Shown: piece after piece, positions 52,791 to 64,000 of the stretch
Layout of the letters: every line of letters begins with the position of its first letter
Numbering within the stretch: position 1 is the first letter of the stretch
Assembly: GCA_947396885.1 (NCBI GenBank)
Contig: OX377204.1
Location: 47,851,139 to 47,915,138, forward strand
Direction: 5' to 3'
DNA length: 64,000 nt
Source of the DNA: Heligmosomoides polygyrus polygyrus
Lineage: Eukaryota; Nematoda; Chromadorea; Rhabditida; Heligmosomidae
The notes under the pieces: generated by a model
Database searches by the model: none
Told to the model about the DNA's origin: nothing
Seen by the model: only the letters and a program-made list of their open reading frames with translations
Made by a program: the position numbers and the translations under genes

Positions 52791-55700
52791 GCACGCAGCT
52801 TCCTAGTTCCTGAACAAAAATGAGTTTATCTTGAATCAACCAGTGCTAACTGATTTCCAACTTGAACCGTTACCACCCGGTACTAGCCCCTACGTCGGTT
52901 GCATGAAAGAGGTCACCCACCCGCCTCAACTGTCAATTGCTCAATTGCTCCTAAAATTGCAAGGATCGCAAGTGTAACGGAATCTCAGAAAGAAACGTCG
53001 TCGTCGCTGCACGCCGTCGGCGGAGGCGCACAACGTACCCCTCATCCCGACATGGTTTCTCCGCCGTGAGAACAGCGATGTCTCGCTGAATTTCACACCT
53101 CATGTTATTGTGCCTCACTCACTCTTGTGTGTTGTGCAGCATATTCGTTTTTCGTGCATTGAATTCGAATGTCCATTTGTATGAGCGCTCAAGAGGGATT
53201 TGAATCGGCTGCTTCCAGTCTTCCAAAATAGGTGTTTCCGAAAACGTTTCACTCTTTGCATTAGGATTCTGTGTATGTTTTGAGAGGTTCTTATCATGAC
53301 TGCTCACGCCTTTCCGTCCTCAGAATGAATTTTACGTGAGCCCAACCCAAGTAATGAAAAGCGGTTCCTATAAGGAGGCGTTTATCGCATTGTAGCACCT
53401 GTCCACTCAGGTCAGCAACCTTTGGAAAAGATGATTAGGCGGCACTTCATTAAAACTCTTTCATACGCGAGATAGGTTTTGGGAGCGTAGAGAAGCCGCA
53501 AGAACTCCCACACCTCATCGACGGATGTCTTATCCTTGCACCATTGATATTGAAGACCGGGTATATGTACTACTACTATATGTGCAACTTAGTTCATATA
53601 TACCATTTTCACGTCAAGTTGGACATTTTTCAAACCAAACTGGTCTTTTTTTCTGAACAAGCCAACACTTTTGAAACCAAACTAAATGTCTTCCAAATCA
53701 AAACGAGCTGCTTCCACAGCCAAGACTCCCCAAAAAGGTTAAAATAATTTTTTCTTCGAGGAAAGTTTTAGTATGCCAAGTTGTGATTTAGAACAAATTT
53801 ATTATTTTTTCCAAAAATTAAATTGTTACAAATTTACTACTCATTGAGGTACCCGAACTAAAAAATAAAGAGTTAGTTATACTCTATCATGGAGTTCTCG
53901 AGAATAGAGGCTGGAGTTCACATATACATGGCTCGAATTCTTTCCTTGCGCTGCGCGAGCCCAGTGCCGTTCAAAAGCATCGTTAGTGCTTCTGTGAAGT
54001 TCGGTCAGGATTATCTGACAACGCGCTGAGAGTTCAAACCATGACTCTCTATCACCCTTTTCTTCTGATTGTGAGGACCTCATTTCGTCACGAGAAGTGG
54101 TTGAAATGTGAAGAAAAACAAGCAAGCTGAACAGCCAGTAGGCGAACTGGTGGAAACCCTAAAAGTAGGCGGACGATTATTCTTGCAACATTGTTGCATT
54201 TCGAAAGAAATAGGTTGTTCTAAAGGGGAAAAATAATTCCACTCATCGACTCTCCAAGCCGTGGAGGCGTAAACTAGGTGAAGCACATTCGCAGCGAGCG
54301 AATTCGCCTGATTCAGTAAATGGATGGCGTAGAGATGCATAAAGATTGGTAGGCGCGTAAAAGAACCAGCGCCCGCCATGCGTCAGACAACACCAATAGT
54401 AATGCCTCGTGCCTATGCGCAAGGAAGCACATCTGGTTGAAGCTTAATGGGAGCGTTTTGGAGAAGAGGGATGATGGCGCAGTCGAGCAGAAGTACTTGA
54501 CGGATTGGAATGCTGGCATGAAGACGCTCACCATCGTTAGAAGCAGCGGACGCGTGCGGAGGAGGGATGTCCGACAAGGCTCTTCCGGGTCGAGCGGACC
54601 CAGCATACCGTCCCTTGCGGTCGCGGATCAGAGCGAGTCACGAGGCACGGGAGGATTTGGTCGCATCGGCTCATTGCCTTCCGCGCACGCATCAGCGCTT
54701 GCCCTATTTCTTAGCACCTCCGATCAAAGGATGAGAACGTTTAGACGCCCCTCCAGATAGATTCCTTCGAACCCTTCTCAGCCGCTTCCCCGCCCGTTCT
54801 CCTACATTTTCGGAGTGTATGCAGGAATCGCCCCCCCCCCCCCCCATTCCTCTCTTGTACTCCTTGCCTTTCGCCTTTCTAGAGTCTTAGGCCCTGTACA
54901 AAACCATTCGCCCTAAATGTGAAACACAGCAAGTTGTCTTCAATAGAGTGAGAAACCACTGTCCACCTGTCGAAAATTTACCGATTTTTGTTCGATGCTG
55001 ATTGCAAGCAGTTGTACCGGCGCTTCGGTGCTATCAGAAATCTAATTCAGATTCGTGAGCACGCAGAGAGATTGACTAATTGCAAAGCAAACCTTGGAGT
55101 GGAGTCACTCCATTTCTCCTTACTTGTTCATTCCGGCCGCTGTATGACTCCCTTTTGGTGAAGATATGAGCAAGAGCCGACGCTCAAGCAGACTGTAAGC
55201 CTATCTCAAGTGTGTCACGACCTTATATGTAGGTTCACACCAATACTCTAAAAAATCGGTAGCTGGTTCACCAAAGCGGGTAACAAGCTACATCGTCAGC
55301 GTTTTTCGAAATCAATCATACCACAGTTACACAGGGTTGGGCAGCCAAAAAAGAAAATGACGTCATTCGTTAACAGACTCAGAATTATTTTGCGTCCATT
55401 CTTCGTTTATTCCACAAACAAGATTCCACTTCCGTTGCACAGCACAGGGGTAGAGGGCTCGCTACAAACTCGATCAAGTCTTAGTCGTTTTATAGACCAC
55501 TTTCCCGAGCAGACCTTCATTGTGTGCCTCACCACTGCGATCTCTGATTACTTTCTACAACTCAACTATCGCATAGGAACCTGAATTTGCTCTACAATGA
55601 GTAGTACTATCCTCCATTTTAGAAGCTTTTCTTGGATATGGCAGGATAAGCGGCTTTATGCTCGGCTCTCGAAACCTCCTCCATGTTAGTTGCCTAAGAG

Positions 55701-57345
55701 CAAAGGCAGACAACAGACCCTTCTCTTTCTTTTTCACTTGGGCCTCACTCTATTGAAGTGCTCTAAGCAGAACTCTTTTTAGCCCGATTAAGCACCTTTC
55801 TATCTCCCGATTGACCCCCGATACTTGCGGAAACGTTCAACTCACCTTCATGTCTTCCCCTCGCTATCATCATTCTTCTCGCTAAAAGCATGGCTTAGTG
55901 AGCCCGCTTATGCCTCTTTCAGGGCCACTTCTGAAAGAATTCTGTTCCTTTTCTAATCAAAATGTCATCGTCATCGCTCCCTCCACGAGGTGTAGTATTT
56001 TTCAAATGGAACTATTAAGGCTATCTTTTGTCGAGTTCCTTTGTACACCAAATACCAGTCAGAAGTTTTGTGAAGTGTCAGATCCAGGTATAAAATCCTG
56101 TCAGGTATAAAATTATAGAATTTATGCCAACCTCAGTGGCTGCTTGTAGTATCCCAATGGCTGATATTTTTTCTCAATTGTTTGTCCGATTTTGTTCGCC
56201 TATTTTACCCCCGAGACAACTCTTCGCTTGGTGATGTTCCTTTTCTCATTTGACATAGCCTTAACTTCGAAGCCTTGAGGCCACCGGGAGCAGAGAGTTT
56301 TTTGCAAGGTTGTCGTTTTGCAGGGGTCACAGCTCCGAGCACTGCTCTTGAGATGCTACACAACCATCTGTTTTCACTGGGCCTACTTTTCCTGGTATCC
56401 AAAGGTAGGTCTAGCTTGCTTTCGAAACAAATCGAACGCATATGGCGTTTGCTAGCCAGCGCTTTAGGCAGATCACTTTTTTCTTAACTGGCTAACACTG
56501 ATGTGCTATCGTGTATTAAAATAGCTGAAGGATCCGAATGAATCTTCAGTGGAAGTTATCGTACCGATTCGACCTCGGTCATAAACCCTTCGTGAGAAAC
56601 GGCATGCCATGTCGTGCAAATTGCGGCTGTTCTATCAGATTGGCCATCCACCGGTTTTCTCATCTCACCTATTTTTCTTATTCAATTTTTCTTATTTTTT
56701 CTTATTTTTCTTTCTTTAGAATGGTTCTTATTCAAGTGCTGTAGTCCTGCTTGCTCAAAGGCTTAATCATCGATAATAGGCTCGGCATTGTACAACCTGC
56801 AGAATACCTCCGTATTCTCCTGTCGAGGCAATGAGGGCTGTGGCCCACAAATGCTTTAGGAAGCAAAAAGTACCTGTTAGTATCTAGCAGTCTCAACCTC
56901 GCGCTCTTTAGAATGGTTCTAAATAGCTGGAGGAAGTCTATAAGAGCCGACTATCCGGTACTCTCTAGTAAAGGTAACCCATATCGCAGCACTCTGAGGT
57001 GAAATCTACATCACGGAGTACAGCTTCGAGTGCTGATTCCAAGTACTTGTTAGAGATCTGCAACGCACATCAGAACCATTTTCTGTTTCGCCTTACCCGT
57101 GCACTCTATGCGCTCCAAGTCGGGCAACCACAAACGCCAAGCTCAAATAAGCCGCTTTTCCGAGCGGTGGTGGTACAGCGGATAGCCAGGCGGCACAATG
57201 GGAAGACTCCTGTTTGTAGTTTAACTACCCGATGACGTGGAATCATAAAAAAGGTCTAATCCGATGAAAATATGCTCTCCAGACGAAATTGCAACGAATA
57301 GGTTCGTCAGAAAGGAGAACGGAATGATTAGCACTGTCACGTCAC
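52791..57345. other. Unassigned DNA, probably intronic
   Basis: No family or gene recognised in 4.5 kb apart from a run of 15 C at 54831-54845. A plus frame of 107 codons at 54437-54760 (Arg/Ser/Gly-rich) lacks motifs and splice support. Confidence 0.35.
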
Positions 57346-57390
57346 ATGCACTCTCACGACTCCAAAGTTCGAAAAAATTTCGCCCAAGGC

Positions 57391-57640
57391 GAGCAGTTTG
57401 GGATGTATGTCGCCATTGCGATATCCATTTTTCAAGTTGCAGCCGCATACGGTAAGCATGGTCGAGTAATAGTAGTGGTGCCAGGATCACCGACTTCGCC
57501 CAAACTTTACTTCGGGCCATTTAATCTGCTGAACACGATCATGATATTTTTCATTTGGTATTACGGAGGAGTCGCTACAGGTAATTATGTGTTCATGAAA
57601 CCTGATCAAGATGCCAGGACAGCACCGTGCCACTTATGTC
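57391..57640 (+). CDS. Candidate MAM-like exon
   Basis: After gcgagcag the frame reads FGMYVAIAISIFQVAAAYGK, then VIVVVPGSPTSPKLYFGPFN, then LLNTIMIFFIWYYGGVATG. The last part resembles the MAM core (S-P-x-F-N, then hydrophobic, then F-x-Y-Y-x-x-G). A gtaatt donor lies at 57581, but the frame stays open to 57708. It could belong to a fourth MAM domain between MAM3 and the linker exons, or be a decayed duplicate. Confidence 0.35.
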
Positions 57641-57944
57641 ATACTCGCAGTCACCACCCCAAAAAAGCCACACGAAGTTTGAGCGGGACTTCCTCTTCGA
57701 ACTCATGAGTCGTGAGAGTACACCAGTGCTAATGAATATGGCGTCCTTCCTGTGCGATTTCACATGCAGAGCTTCGATTAGCTGTGTCACATAATTTTCA
57801 AGAACGGAGTGACAGTCAAAGAGTTGTGGCCGGAGGAGTCGAACCACAAACCCAGCATGCTGTTTCTCTATCCAGTGTTCCGCCTCCAGTGCTCCACCGA
57901 CAACGGTGGCACAGTGGATAGGGATGTATGATGTCCATAACTGT

Positions 57945-58105
57945 GGCAATCGAATAATCTATTCCAATAGGAAGTACTCGCGCAGCTTTCATTCGAATTT
58001 GAACAGTCGAATTCGATTATTCGAAAAATCGCGATGCCGAATGTATTCGAATTCAAATATTCGAAATTTTTAGGCATTCGAAACAATTCGAATATACGAA
58101 AAATT
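57945..58105. repeat. TTCGAAT-rich repeat, probable MITE
   Basis: The palindromic motif attcgaat/tattcgaa occurs at least eight times within 130 bp (about 57990-58095). Clusters like this are typical of subterminal regions of small hAT-like elements; I could not define the ends. Confidence 0.5.
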
Positions 58106-58871
58106 TCCAGAGCACGACTATAATATGCATTCCCATCTCAATGTGCCACAGCGAACTGGTATTCTTCGGCTGACAGAAACGCTCGTACTAGTTTGTCTGT
58201 TAAGATAGAGTGAATGCGCAGTAAGGGCTGCTCGCTACAGATAGAGTCGAGGAATTTCACGCCTTCTTTCGTAGGGAACGACGGACATTTATGGGTTGTC
58301 CTAGCAACAAAGTCAAACTTCACATCAAGAATTTCTTCACCCTGCAGCTATTTCTACTACAACATTTCTTTCTGAAATCGGAATTGATACCAAAATCTTC
58401 TTCTCACCAGAATAAACACGATATGGCTCTGTGAGCTTCTAGCGAAAGCCAGGCAGCACCGTGTGTGTTCGCATCGTAAACACCCTGGGGCCAGGTTCGT
58501 CAACGGCCTACGCAATCTAACGGAGAAAATACAGCCGAAATCCTTGGTAGCGCGGCTTATCAAGCGATATGGTGAAAAGCTTCACCATGTCATCATCATC
58601 ATCATCTGCTTGCCATCTATTCACCTCACTTCTTCGCTTTTTTTGTGGTTGTTCGAGTTATGTACAGTTCCGCCCACTATGATTCAGTGACTCGCTGATT
58701 CAGCCGTTCTTACAAGAGGAGATTATCGCCCGCAGTCTCCGCTGATCGAACATCGGAGATACGTGGTGCCGAACACCTCGTTCTCGCCACAACGTTGAAA
58801 TTTTTGCAAGCTTATAGTCTACTAACCTGACGCAGACTGCTTGCCGGTTATAGGAGGGATGCTGCTATGAA

Positions 58872-59083
58872 CGTGTTCCGAAGTTCCCCACGTATCCTTC
58901 CACCTCAACATAAAGAGCACAGACCATGTCCAGCTGGTGGTGGCCCCGTCGAACTGCTGCTACTTGAATGTGTATGTGGCCTGTGCAATCCATTACAGTG
59001 GCCAGCTCATGGAAAAGCCCATGTTTTATCCTTCTCCAAACATGTTTGGTACCAACTCATTGACCCCTCGGTCGAAGGTTAGC
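58872..59083 (+). CDS. Candidate exon of unknown family
   Basis: A frame without stops reads EVPHVSFHLNIKSTDHVQLV, then VAPSNCCYLNVYVACAIHYS, then GQLMEKPMFYPSPNMFG. Composition and even use of hydrophobic residues look protein-like, and a gttagc donor follows at 59078. No good acceptor precedes it (a TGA lies just upstream). I do not recognise the family. It may be a decayed exon of the MAM gene. Confidence 0.25.
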
Positions 59084-59124
59084 CTTGACGAAAAAAAGGA
59101 CTACGAAACAGAACTGCACTGTGT

Positions 59125-59166
59125 ATGACGCCTGGCGTCTCCTCCAACTGCGCTACGCACGCTCCT
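59125..59166 (-). repeat. SINE head fragment
   Basis: The minus strand contains GCGTAGCGCAGTTGGAGGAG, matching the A-box region of the SINE at 45242 (TAGCGCAGTCGGAGGAG). The SINE body is absent. Confidence 0.55.
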
Positions 59167-59394
59167 ACCCACATATATGTAGCATCCTAATTAAAACAAT
59201 TTATCTGTATTGTGGCCTCAGATAATGTGGAGTACAGTTTCAACAACTGTGTGTTAAGCTCTGCACCTGAGTTTGGTGATTTTCTTTTTTTTTTTGAAAC
59301 GTAAGCTAAATCCTGGAGATTACATACCATTGCGAGAAAAGCTCTTTTCAGTATGTTTTTGATTTTTGAAAACACTAAAAACCGGAAAGCTCAA

Positions 59395-60590
59395 TCCTTA
59401 TTAGCTAGTACAAAAATATATGTCGTAGCAGTACTGGAATATTGCTGTCAGGTTTGGTGCCAATTTATAAAAACATTCCAGTCCAAGTTTAAAAAATGCA
59501 AGTAACCTTTACGAACGCTGTGTTCTGTAGATACGTAAGGCCCTCGTCTGGTTCTATGTCAACCAGCTATAAGGAAAGACTTTAGCTTCTGAACCTCAAA
59601 AGTCTGTTCTACGGACGAACACATATTCAGTGATCTCGTCTTCTGTTTTCAGATACTAAAAGGGGAATCGGTCCTTAATGCGACCAAGTACTGGATATTT
59701 TCGTTAACACTGGGTCACCGCAATACTTACTGCATTCGCAATCTCAAAGAAAGAGCAAAAATCGTGAGAAGATCTTCAACTCCATTTTCTTTTGAGACAC
59801 AAAACTACTGGAAGCACCGAAGATTAATATCTTCCGGGAAGGCCTAAAAAAATTGACCTACAGCCAGCTCTGCATATTGTTGACCTATCCTAAGCAAGGC
59901 GTTATTTTCTTGCATTTCCTTCAAATTTTCCAAATTTTCAGAGATTTTTGGGATTTTAGTTCTTACTGTGTACTTGCGCTTGCGTTTGCCGTTTTCACTG
60001 CTTGCGTTCCTAGCTTAGTAGATGAGTTTGAATTGTTTTGCTTATTCACAGTTACGACAACTCCCTCGTATAGTGTTAGCCTCCTACATTTCCGTATTTT
60101 CTTGCGCTTTTGCATGGTTGTGCAACTTCATGTTATTGTTTCTGGTCTATCTGGCAAGCAATTAATTTTACCTTACCATTCCTAAGATCATATCATATCA
60201 TTATCATTAGCTTTCCTTTACAACCATCAAGTGGATGCTGATGGAGGCGGCGGACCTACTAAGCTTGTATCCGGAGCCCTTCTACCTAGCTACTTGCAGT
60301 GTTGACGGGCCGCCACTGCTCGTGCCCATCAAGGTCCCCTTCCCCACCCCAAAATCACTGCATTTGCATGCAAATTTCATTTAATTTGTGAAACTATTTT
60401 TTCTTCTCGGTTGAAGGCTACCCACATCGGAAAATTAAGGTAGAAGCATTATATTGGTTTGTTGAAGTTTACTTCTTTTTCTTCTTTTTTCTGTCCAGCG
60501 ACCTGTGATTTTCGATGCATCGTGTCCATTGTTTCACTACTCGTTTTAGGGCAAAATTTTGTTCAAATAAATAAATAAATTTATGTAATG
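59395..60590 (+). mobile_element. CR1-group LINE, decayed 3' third
   Basis: Frames follow the C-terminal part of the LINE ORF2 at 17390-20222: STKIYVVAVLEYCCQVW (compare LYKTYVLPVVDYCSPVW), then FQILKGESVLNATKYWIFS (compare FKIFRGELCLSPSKYWTF), then SFETQNYWKHR. The element ends in caaataaataaataaattt at 60567-60585. Only the last part of ORF2 and the 3' region are present, with several stops. Confidence 0.7.
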
Positions 60591-60904
60591 TGATGAGTCA
60601 CTGAATTCGCTTTCCAGCAACCCCACTGTGCTCTAGCAAGACCTTTCTTCGAACGGGAGAGGAGTAATCGCCCCAGCTGACTTCTTCAGCTGCCGTTCCT
60701 GAAGGCTTGCTAGCCGCAGCAGTCGGGCGTCAAGCTATTCTATTTCCTCTAGCGGTTTCCAAAACCTGGCACTGTTGACATTTGTCACATGCACTTATTA
60801 CTGTTTTTTACTAATACTACTACTATTTTTACTAATAGACCTGACACTAATTATGCGGCAGCTAAAGTCAATCTACTTTCCTCGGTTAACAATGATGACA
60901 ACTT

Positions 60905-61919
60905 ATGAACTTATCACTTCAAGCGCAAGCCTGTCAACCTCCTCTGGGAACACCCCTTGCCCAAGGCGCCAGCAGTCGACCCGTCGGTGATCAGTTCACT
61001 CAGCAGCAACCTCAAATCGCCTTCCAGGAAAGCAATTCAGGTAGATTCACTGCTTCGAAATGATCACCCTGTTAGTGTTTCCAAAACTTGCTGCTTCATG
61101 CGATCCGATTTCAGCATCAGAACAACTGTCGCAGCCTCTGGGCCTCGAGCCGATCAATTCTGGGTTCGACCCTTCGAACTCGATAGTGGAGTTGAACCAA
61201 GTGGACACCAACCAAGCCTTCACTCCGTATCCAGGCTATGTTCCGCCTCCACCACCGCCTCCTTCAGACGTTCTCACCGTGCAAGGAACTGAAACCTTGG
61301 TGGTAAGACAAAGAGTTACATTTTGAGGATCCAGGAAAACGCAAACAGGCAGTCCGAGGAAAGTGCAGAAAGTTGGCTGACCATAGGAAAGAGACTTCTG
61401 TCGACATCGTTCAAATGCTAAGAAATTCATTTTCAAAAATGGCTACGTAAGTAGTCCTGCCACCTGCAGCTGCTTTGCAGCTGATGACAAAGCACAAAGT
61501 AGATATCGTTGTCGAATTCAAGGTCAGCATGATGATTCCTACAGTCAGAGACAGGCCGAGTCAGGAAACCTAATTTGATCGGATCGACTAAGTCTCCTCC
61601 ATGGAGCACTAATTTCCTAAGCAACCATAGGCGAAACTAAAACACCTTCTGCAAGTAGGGCACCATACCCGGTGCTCTTAAAATACGATATATAGGGTAT
61701 CTCATTGAAGGAAGCACGCAATTTTAGACCATCTAAACGAGGTCACAGTTTGGCTCCAAAAATGAACAATTAGAGGCCGATTGGCATCCCTCCATGTCTA
61801 CGTACAGTAGAATCCCAACAACGAAGTATCGTTTCAGAGTCCACCTGGCAAGGGACCGGTGCTGTCGCCATTGCTTGATGCAGGAAATTCCATTGTTCCG
61901 ACTTCCAACAGTGACCAAG
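60905..61919 (+). CDS. Linker exons before a further MAM domain
   Basis: Three exons with agreeing phases. 60905-61040: QAQACQPPLGTPLAQGASSR, then PVGDQFTQQQPQIAFQESNS, donor gtagat, phase 1; it could start at ATG 60905 or be internal. 61115-61302, after gatttcag: SEQLSQPLGLEPINSGFDPS, then TNQAFTPYPGY followed by seven prolines, donor gtaaga, phase 0. 61838-61919, after gtttcag: SPPGKGPVLSPLLDAGNSIV, donor gtgaga, phase 1. The Gln/Pro/Ser-rich, low-complexity composition suits an extended extracellular linker. Confidence 0.7.
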
Positions 61920-61987
61920 GTGAGAGACAGTTCAATCCGCATTGATCCGAAAGAGTGCCGGACTGCAAATCCAAGAGGAAATTTCAG

Positions 61988-62111
61988 TTCCTTCCTGTCC
62001 TGTGGAGTTGCGGTTTCTCTCTGACTTCACCGCGTGCGTGGAGTCGCTTCCGTTTGTTCCAAGTAATGAGGTGTCGACTACCTGCGACTTTGAAGACACG
62101 TCGTACTGCAG
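61988..62111 (+). CDS. First exon of a further MAM domain
   Basis: After aatttcag, phase 1 in and phase 2 out (donor gtcagt), the same pair of phases as the first MAM1 exon. It encodes PSCPVELRFLSDFTACVESL, then PFVPSNEVSTTCDFEDTSYC and R. T-T-C-D-F-E-D-x-x-x-C is the classic MAM opening. The rest must lie beyond RTE-D. A possible next exon at about 62153-62227 (NHGKTSLGWQVQELVS, donor gtagct) fits the phase but has a poor acceptor. Confidence 0.78.
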
Positions 62112-62345
62112 GTCAGTCGACGTTCAATGGCTGCTGTCATTTTCGTTGAAAAGGCCAGGCGACAGACAAAAAGTAGCAAATAATCACGGCAAGACTTCCC
62201 TTGGCTGGCAAGTTCAGGAGTTGGTCTCAGGTAGCTGGCAATCCATGTGCATCCTGTTGTTTATGGAGTGTGTTCACTTCGGATCTTCCGAGACCTCCAC
62301 CAAGGTTTGGAATAACCACAAGAAATAGGGAGATATTAGTAACGG

Positions 62346-64000
62346 CATCTTCTTCTTCCTCTTCTTCTTCAGCGTTTGTCCCGCTTCGTGGCAGGGTCCG
62401 TTATTCTGGTGTCATCACGCCACCTTTCCCGATCCAGCGCTAGATCAGGGTGCACACCAACTACTTTCAAGTCCTTATGTAACGTATCAGCCCATCGCTG
62501 CTTTGGGCGCCCTCTAGGCCGCTTTCCTATTACCTCGAAGTTAAGGCCTATCTTGCGGACGCTGTCTTCTTCTCCGCGCAGAACGTGGCCGTACCATCGT
62601 AAGCGAGCTTCGCGCATCTTGTCCGCTATCGGCTCGACACCGAACTTCTGCCGAATGCGGTCCAGGCGCGTGACTCCAGCCGTCCAGCGCAGCATCTTCG
62701 TCTCCATGACGCTGAGGCGCGTTTCAACCTCCTTGGTCGCAGGCCAACACTCAGCACCGTACATTGCTACCGGCCGGACGACTGCCCAGTAGATCTTCGA
62801 CTTCAGCTGCTCTGGTATCTTCCTATCGCAGAGCACGCCAGTCAACGAACGCCACTTGGACCAAGCTGCACTCGCGCGTGAATTCACTTCGACCATCAGT
62901 TTGCCGTCAGACGCGACTGCTGATTCCATGTACTTAAAGACCGCAGTGCGTGGAAGCTCGATGCCGTTAACGTTGATGGAGCTGGACTCAGTAACGTCCG
63001 TCGTTAGGTATTCGGTCTTCTTCACGTTCAGTTTGAGCCCAGACCGCTCCAAGCGATCACACCCAGCTTGCACCTCTCGCTCAAGTTCACCTTTATCTTC
63101 GCTAGTGAGCATCACGTCGTCGGCATAAAGCAACGTCCAAGGGACGGGCTTCTGAAGATCTCGTGTGATGGCATCCATGACGACAATAAAGAGGAGTGGG
63201 AAAAGCGCAGAACCCTGGTGTACCCCGACAGAAATGGAAACTCCATCGAGGTTCCAGCTGCAGCTTGAACTCGACTCTTTGGACAAGAATAGAGAATTCG
63301 CACCCACTCTATGAGCTCTTCAGGAACTCCATGATGTCGCAAGGCGTACCATATCACTTCACGCGGAACGCGGTCAAAGGCCTTCTCCAAGTCGAGAAAG
63401 GCGATATGCACTGGTCTCTGTTTCTCGCGATGCTTTTCTATCAGGAGGCGGACGGCGTGTATGGCATCAATGGTGCCACAGCCAGCCACGAAGCCGCACT
63501 GATTGCTGGAAAGCTGGACGATGTCCCGAATCCGTCCATCGACAATTCGCTCAAAGATCTTCATGCTGTGCGGAAGCAAGCGAATCGGACGGTAATTGGA
63601 GCAGTCTGCAGGACTGCCCTTCTTCTTCCAAATCGGAATCGTCGTACTTTGGCGCCAGCTCTCAGGGGCTTTCTTTTCCGCCACAACCTGATTAATAACT
63701 TCGCCAACCACTCAGCAGGGTACCAGTACTTGGACTTCCATAAATCAGCTGTCACGTCATCGGGCCCAGTACCTTTGCCTGGCCTCATCTTCTTCAAAAC
63801 CGCTTCAATCTCCTCCACGGTGATATTCTGAACGGAGCCGTGGGTTGGAGCCGTAGAAGGGATGGCTGGATGAGGAAATTCTACTGTAGAGATTTCCTCA
63901 AAGTAGTAGCGCCATCGCTTCAATGCCTTCTTGCGCTCCGTAAGAAGATGGCCGTTCTCATCATTGATCCCAAAAACTTCTCAATATCCTCGGTCTCCCG
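62346..64000 (-). mobile_element. RTE-D, minus strand, runs off the window
   Basis: The 3' tail (GAA repeat, read as ttcttc at 62346-62372) is the lowest coordinate, so the element reads right to left. Same family as RTE-B and RTE-C. The site where B and C carry hAT2 is empty here: GTGTGCAC in place of GTGTCCAC, near 62448. The 5' end is outside the window. It interrupts the MAM gene downstream of exon 61988-62111, in antisense orientation. Confidence 0.9.
62369..63923 (-). pseudogene. RTE-D reverse transcriptase, two frameshifts
   Basis: The best preserved RTE-family RT in the window. From right to left: EEIEAVLKKMRPGKGTGPDD, INQVVAEKKAPESWRQSTTI, ADCSNYRPIRLLPHSMKIFE, motif A FLDLEKAFDRVPREVIWYAL, motif B VGVHQGSALFPLLF, motif C WTLLYADDVMLTSEDK (YADD near 63113-63127), then MYGAECWPATKEVETRLSVM and the C-terminal GKRPRGRPKQRWADTLH. 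Frame changes occur near 63690 and 63240. The catalytic residues are present, so the damage is recent. Confidence 0.87.

Noticed and set aside
54437..54760. 107-codon plus-strand frame rich in Arg/Ser/Gly
   Set aside because: No motif, no splice signals, and an overlapping minus frame; not supported as a gene.
57165..57240. tRNA-like phrase (gtggtacagcggatagcc)
   Set aside because: Only a weak A-box-like string; no paired acceptor or T arm could be built.
63196..63831. 211-codon plus-strand frame
   Set aside because: Antisense to the RTE-D RT; motifs A and B are read on the other strand.

Overview
The window looks like nuclear DNA of a clade V (strongylid, hookworm-like) parasitic nematode. 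It has short introns ending in TTTCAG-type acceptors, a frame-broken repeat family I recognise from memory as the RTE clade common in strongylid genomes, a nematode-type CR1/Jockey-group LINE, Tc1/mariner relics and many palindromic non-autonomous DNA transposons. Nothing bacterial is present. The species call is inference; no database search was possible.

Layout. 1-4.7 kb: nothing assignable. 4.7-7.0 kb: a 5'-truncated RTE-type LINE (RTE-A) with a 10-bp target duplication. 8.0-21.7 kb: a four-level stack. A minus-strand mariner relic is split by a second RTE (RTE-B, 12-bp duplication). RTE-B is itself split by two hAT-like elements, each with an 8-bp duplication: a 4.56-kb giant palindrome (hAT1) and a 5.6-kb element (hAT2-a). 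hAT2-a carries a nearly intact CR1-group LINE. 22.2-24.0 kb: another fold-back repeat. 24.9-26.2 kb: a complete but decayed mariner. 26-34.9 kb: old repeats, an RTE relic, a hammerhead-ribozyme-like motif, and a diverged relative of the 4.56-kb palindrome followed by a SINE.

35.0-62.1 kb is the main host content. Plus-strand exons with consistent splice phases encode a MAM-domain protein: MAM1 at 35.0-35.95 kb, a linker at 38.8 kb, MAM2 at 40.35-47.5 kb, MAM3 at 47.5-52.1 kb, a possible MAM-like exon at 57.4 kb, then Gln/Pro-rich linker exons and the start of another MAM domain at 60.9-62.1 kb. Every MAM module opens with a Cys-containing exon that ends in a phase-2 intron. The introns are full of mobile DNA: RTE-C (with its own hAT2 copy, two SINEs and a tRNA-bearing insert), two mariner-type palindromes, an LTR-retrotransposon gag relic, a second hammerhead-like motif and old LINE pieces. 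The boundary between MAM2 and MAM3 carries an apparent one-base frameshift, so the gene may be damaged, mis-assembled or two adjacent genes. 62.35-64.0 kb: RTE-D on the minus strand, running off the window.

The most unusual signals are: (1) two hAT2 elements inserted in opposite orientation at exactly the same 8-bp site of two different RTE copies; (2) a palindromic hAT-like element whose arms hold an array of smaller hairpins; (3) an insert made of a circularly permuted 281-bp unit containing a tRNA-like gene with anticodon GGA, present in both orientations; (4) paired hammerhead-like motifs with a compensatory stem change.
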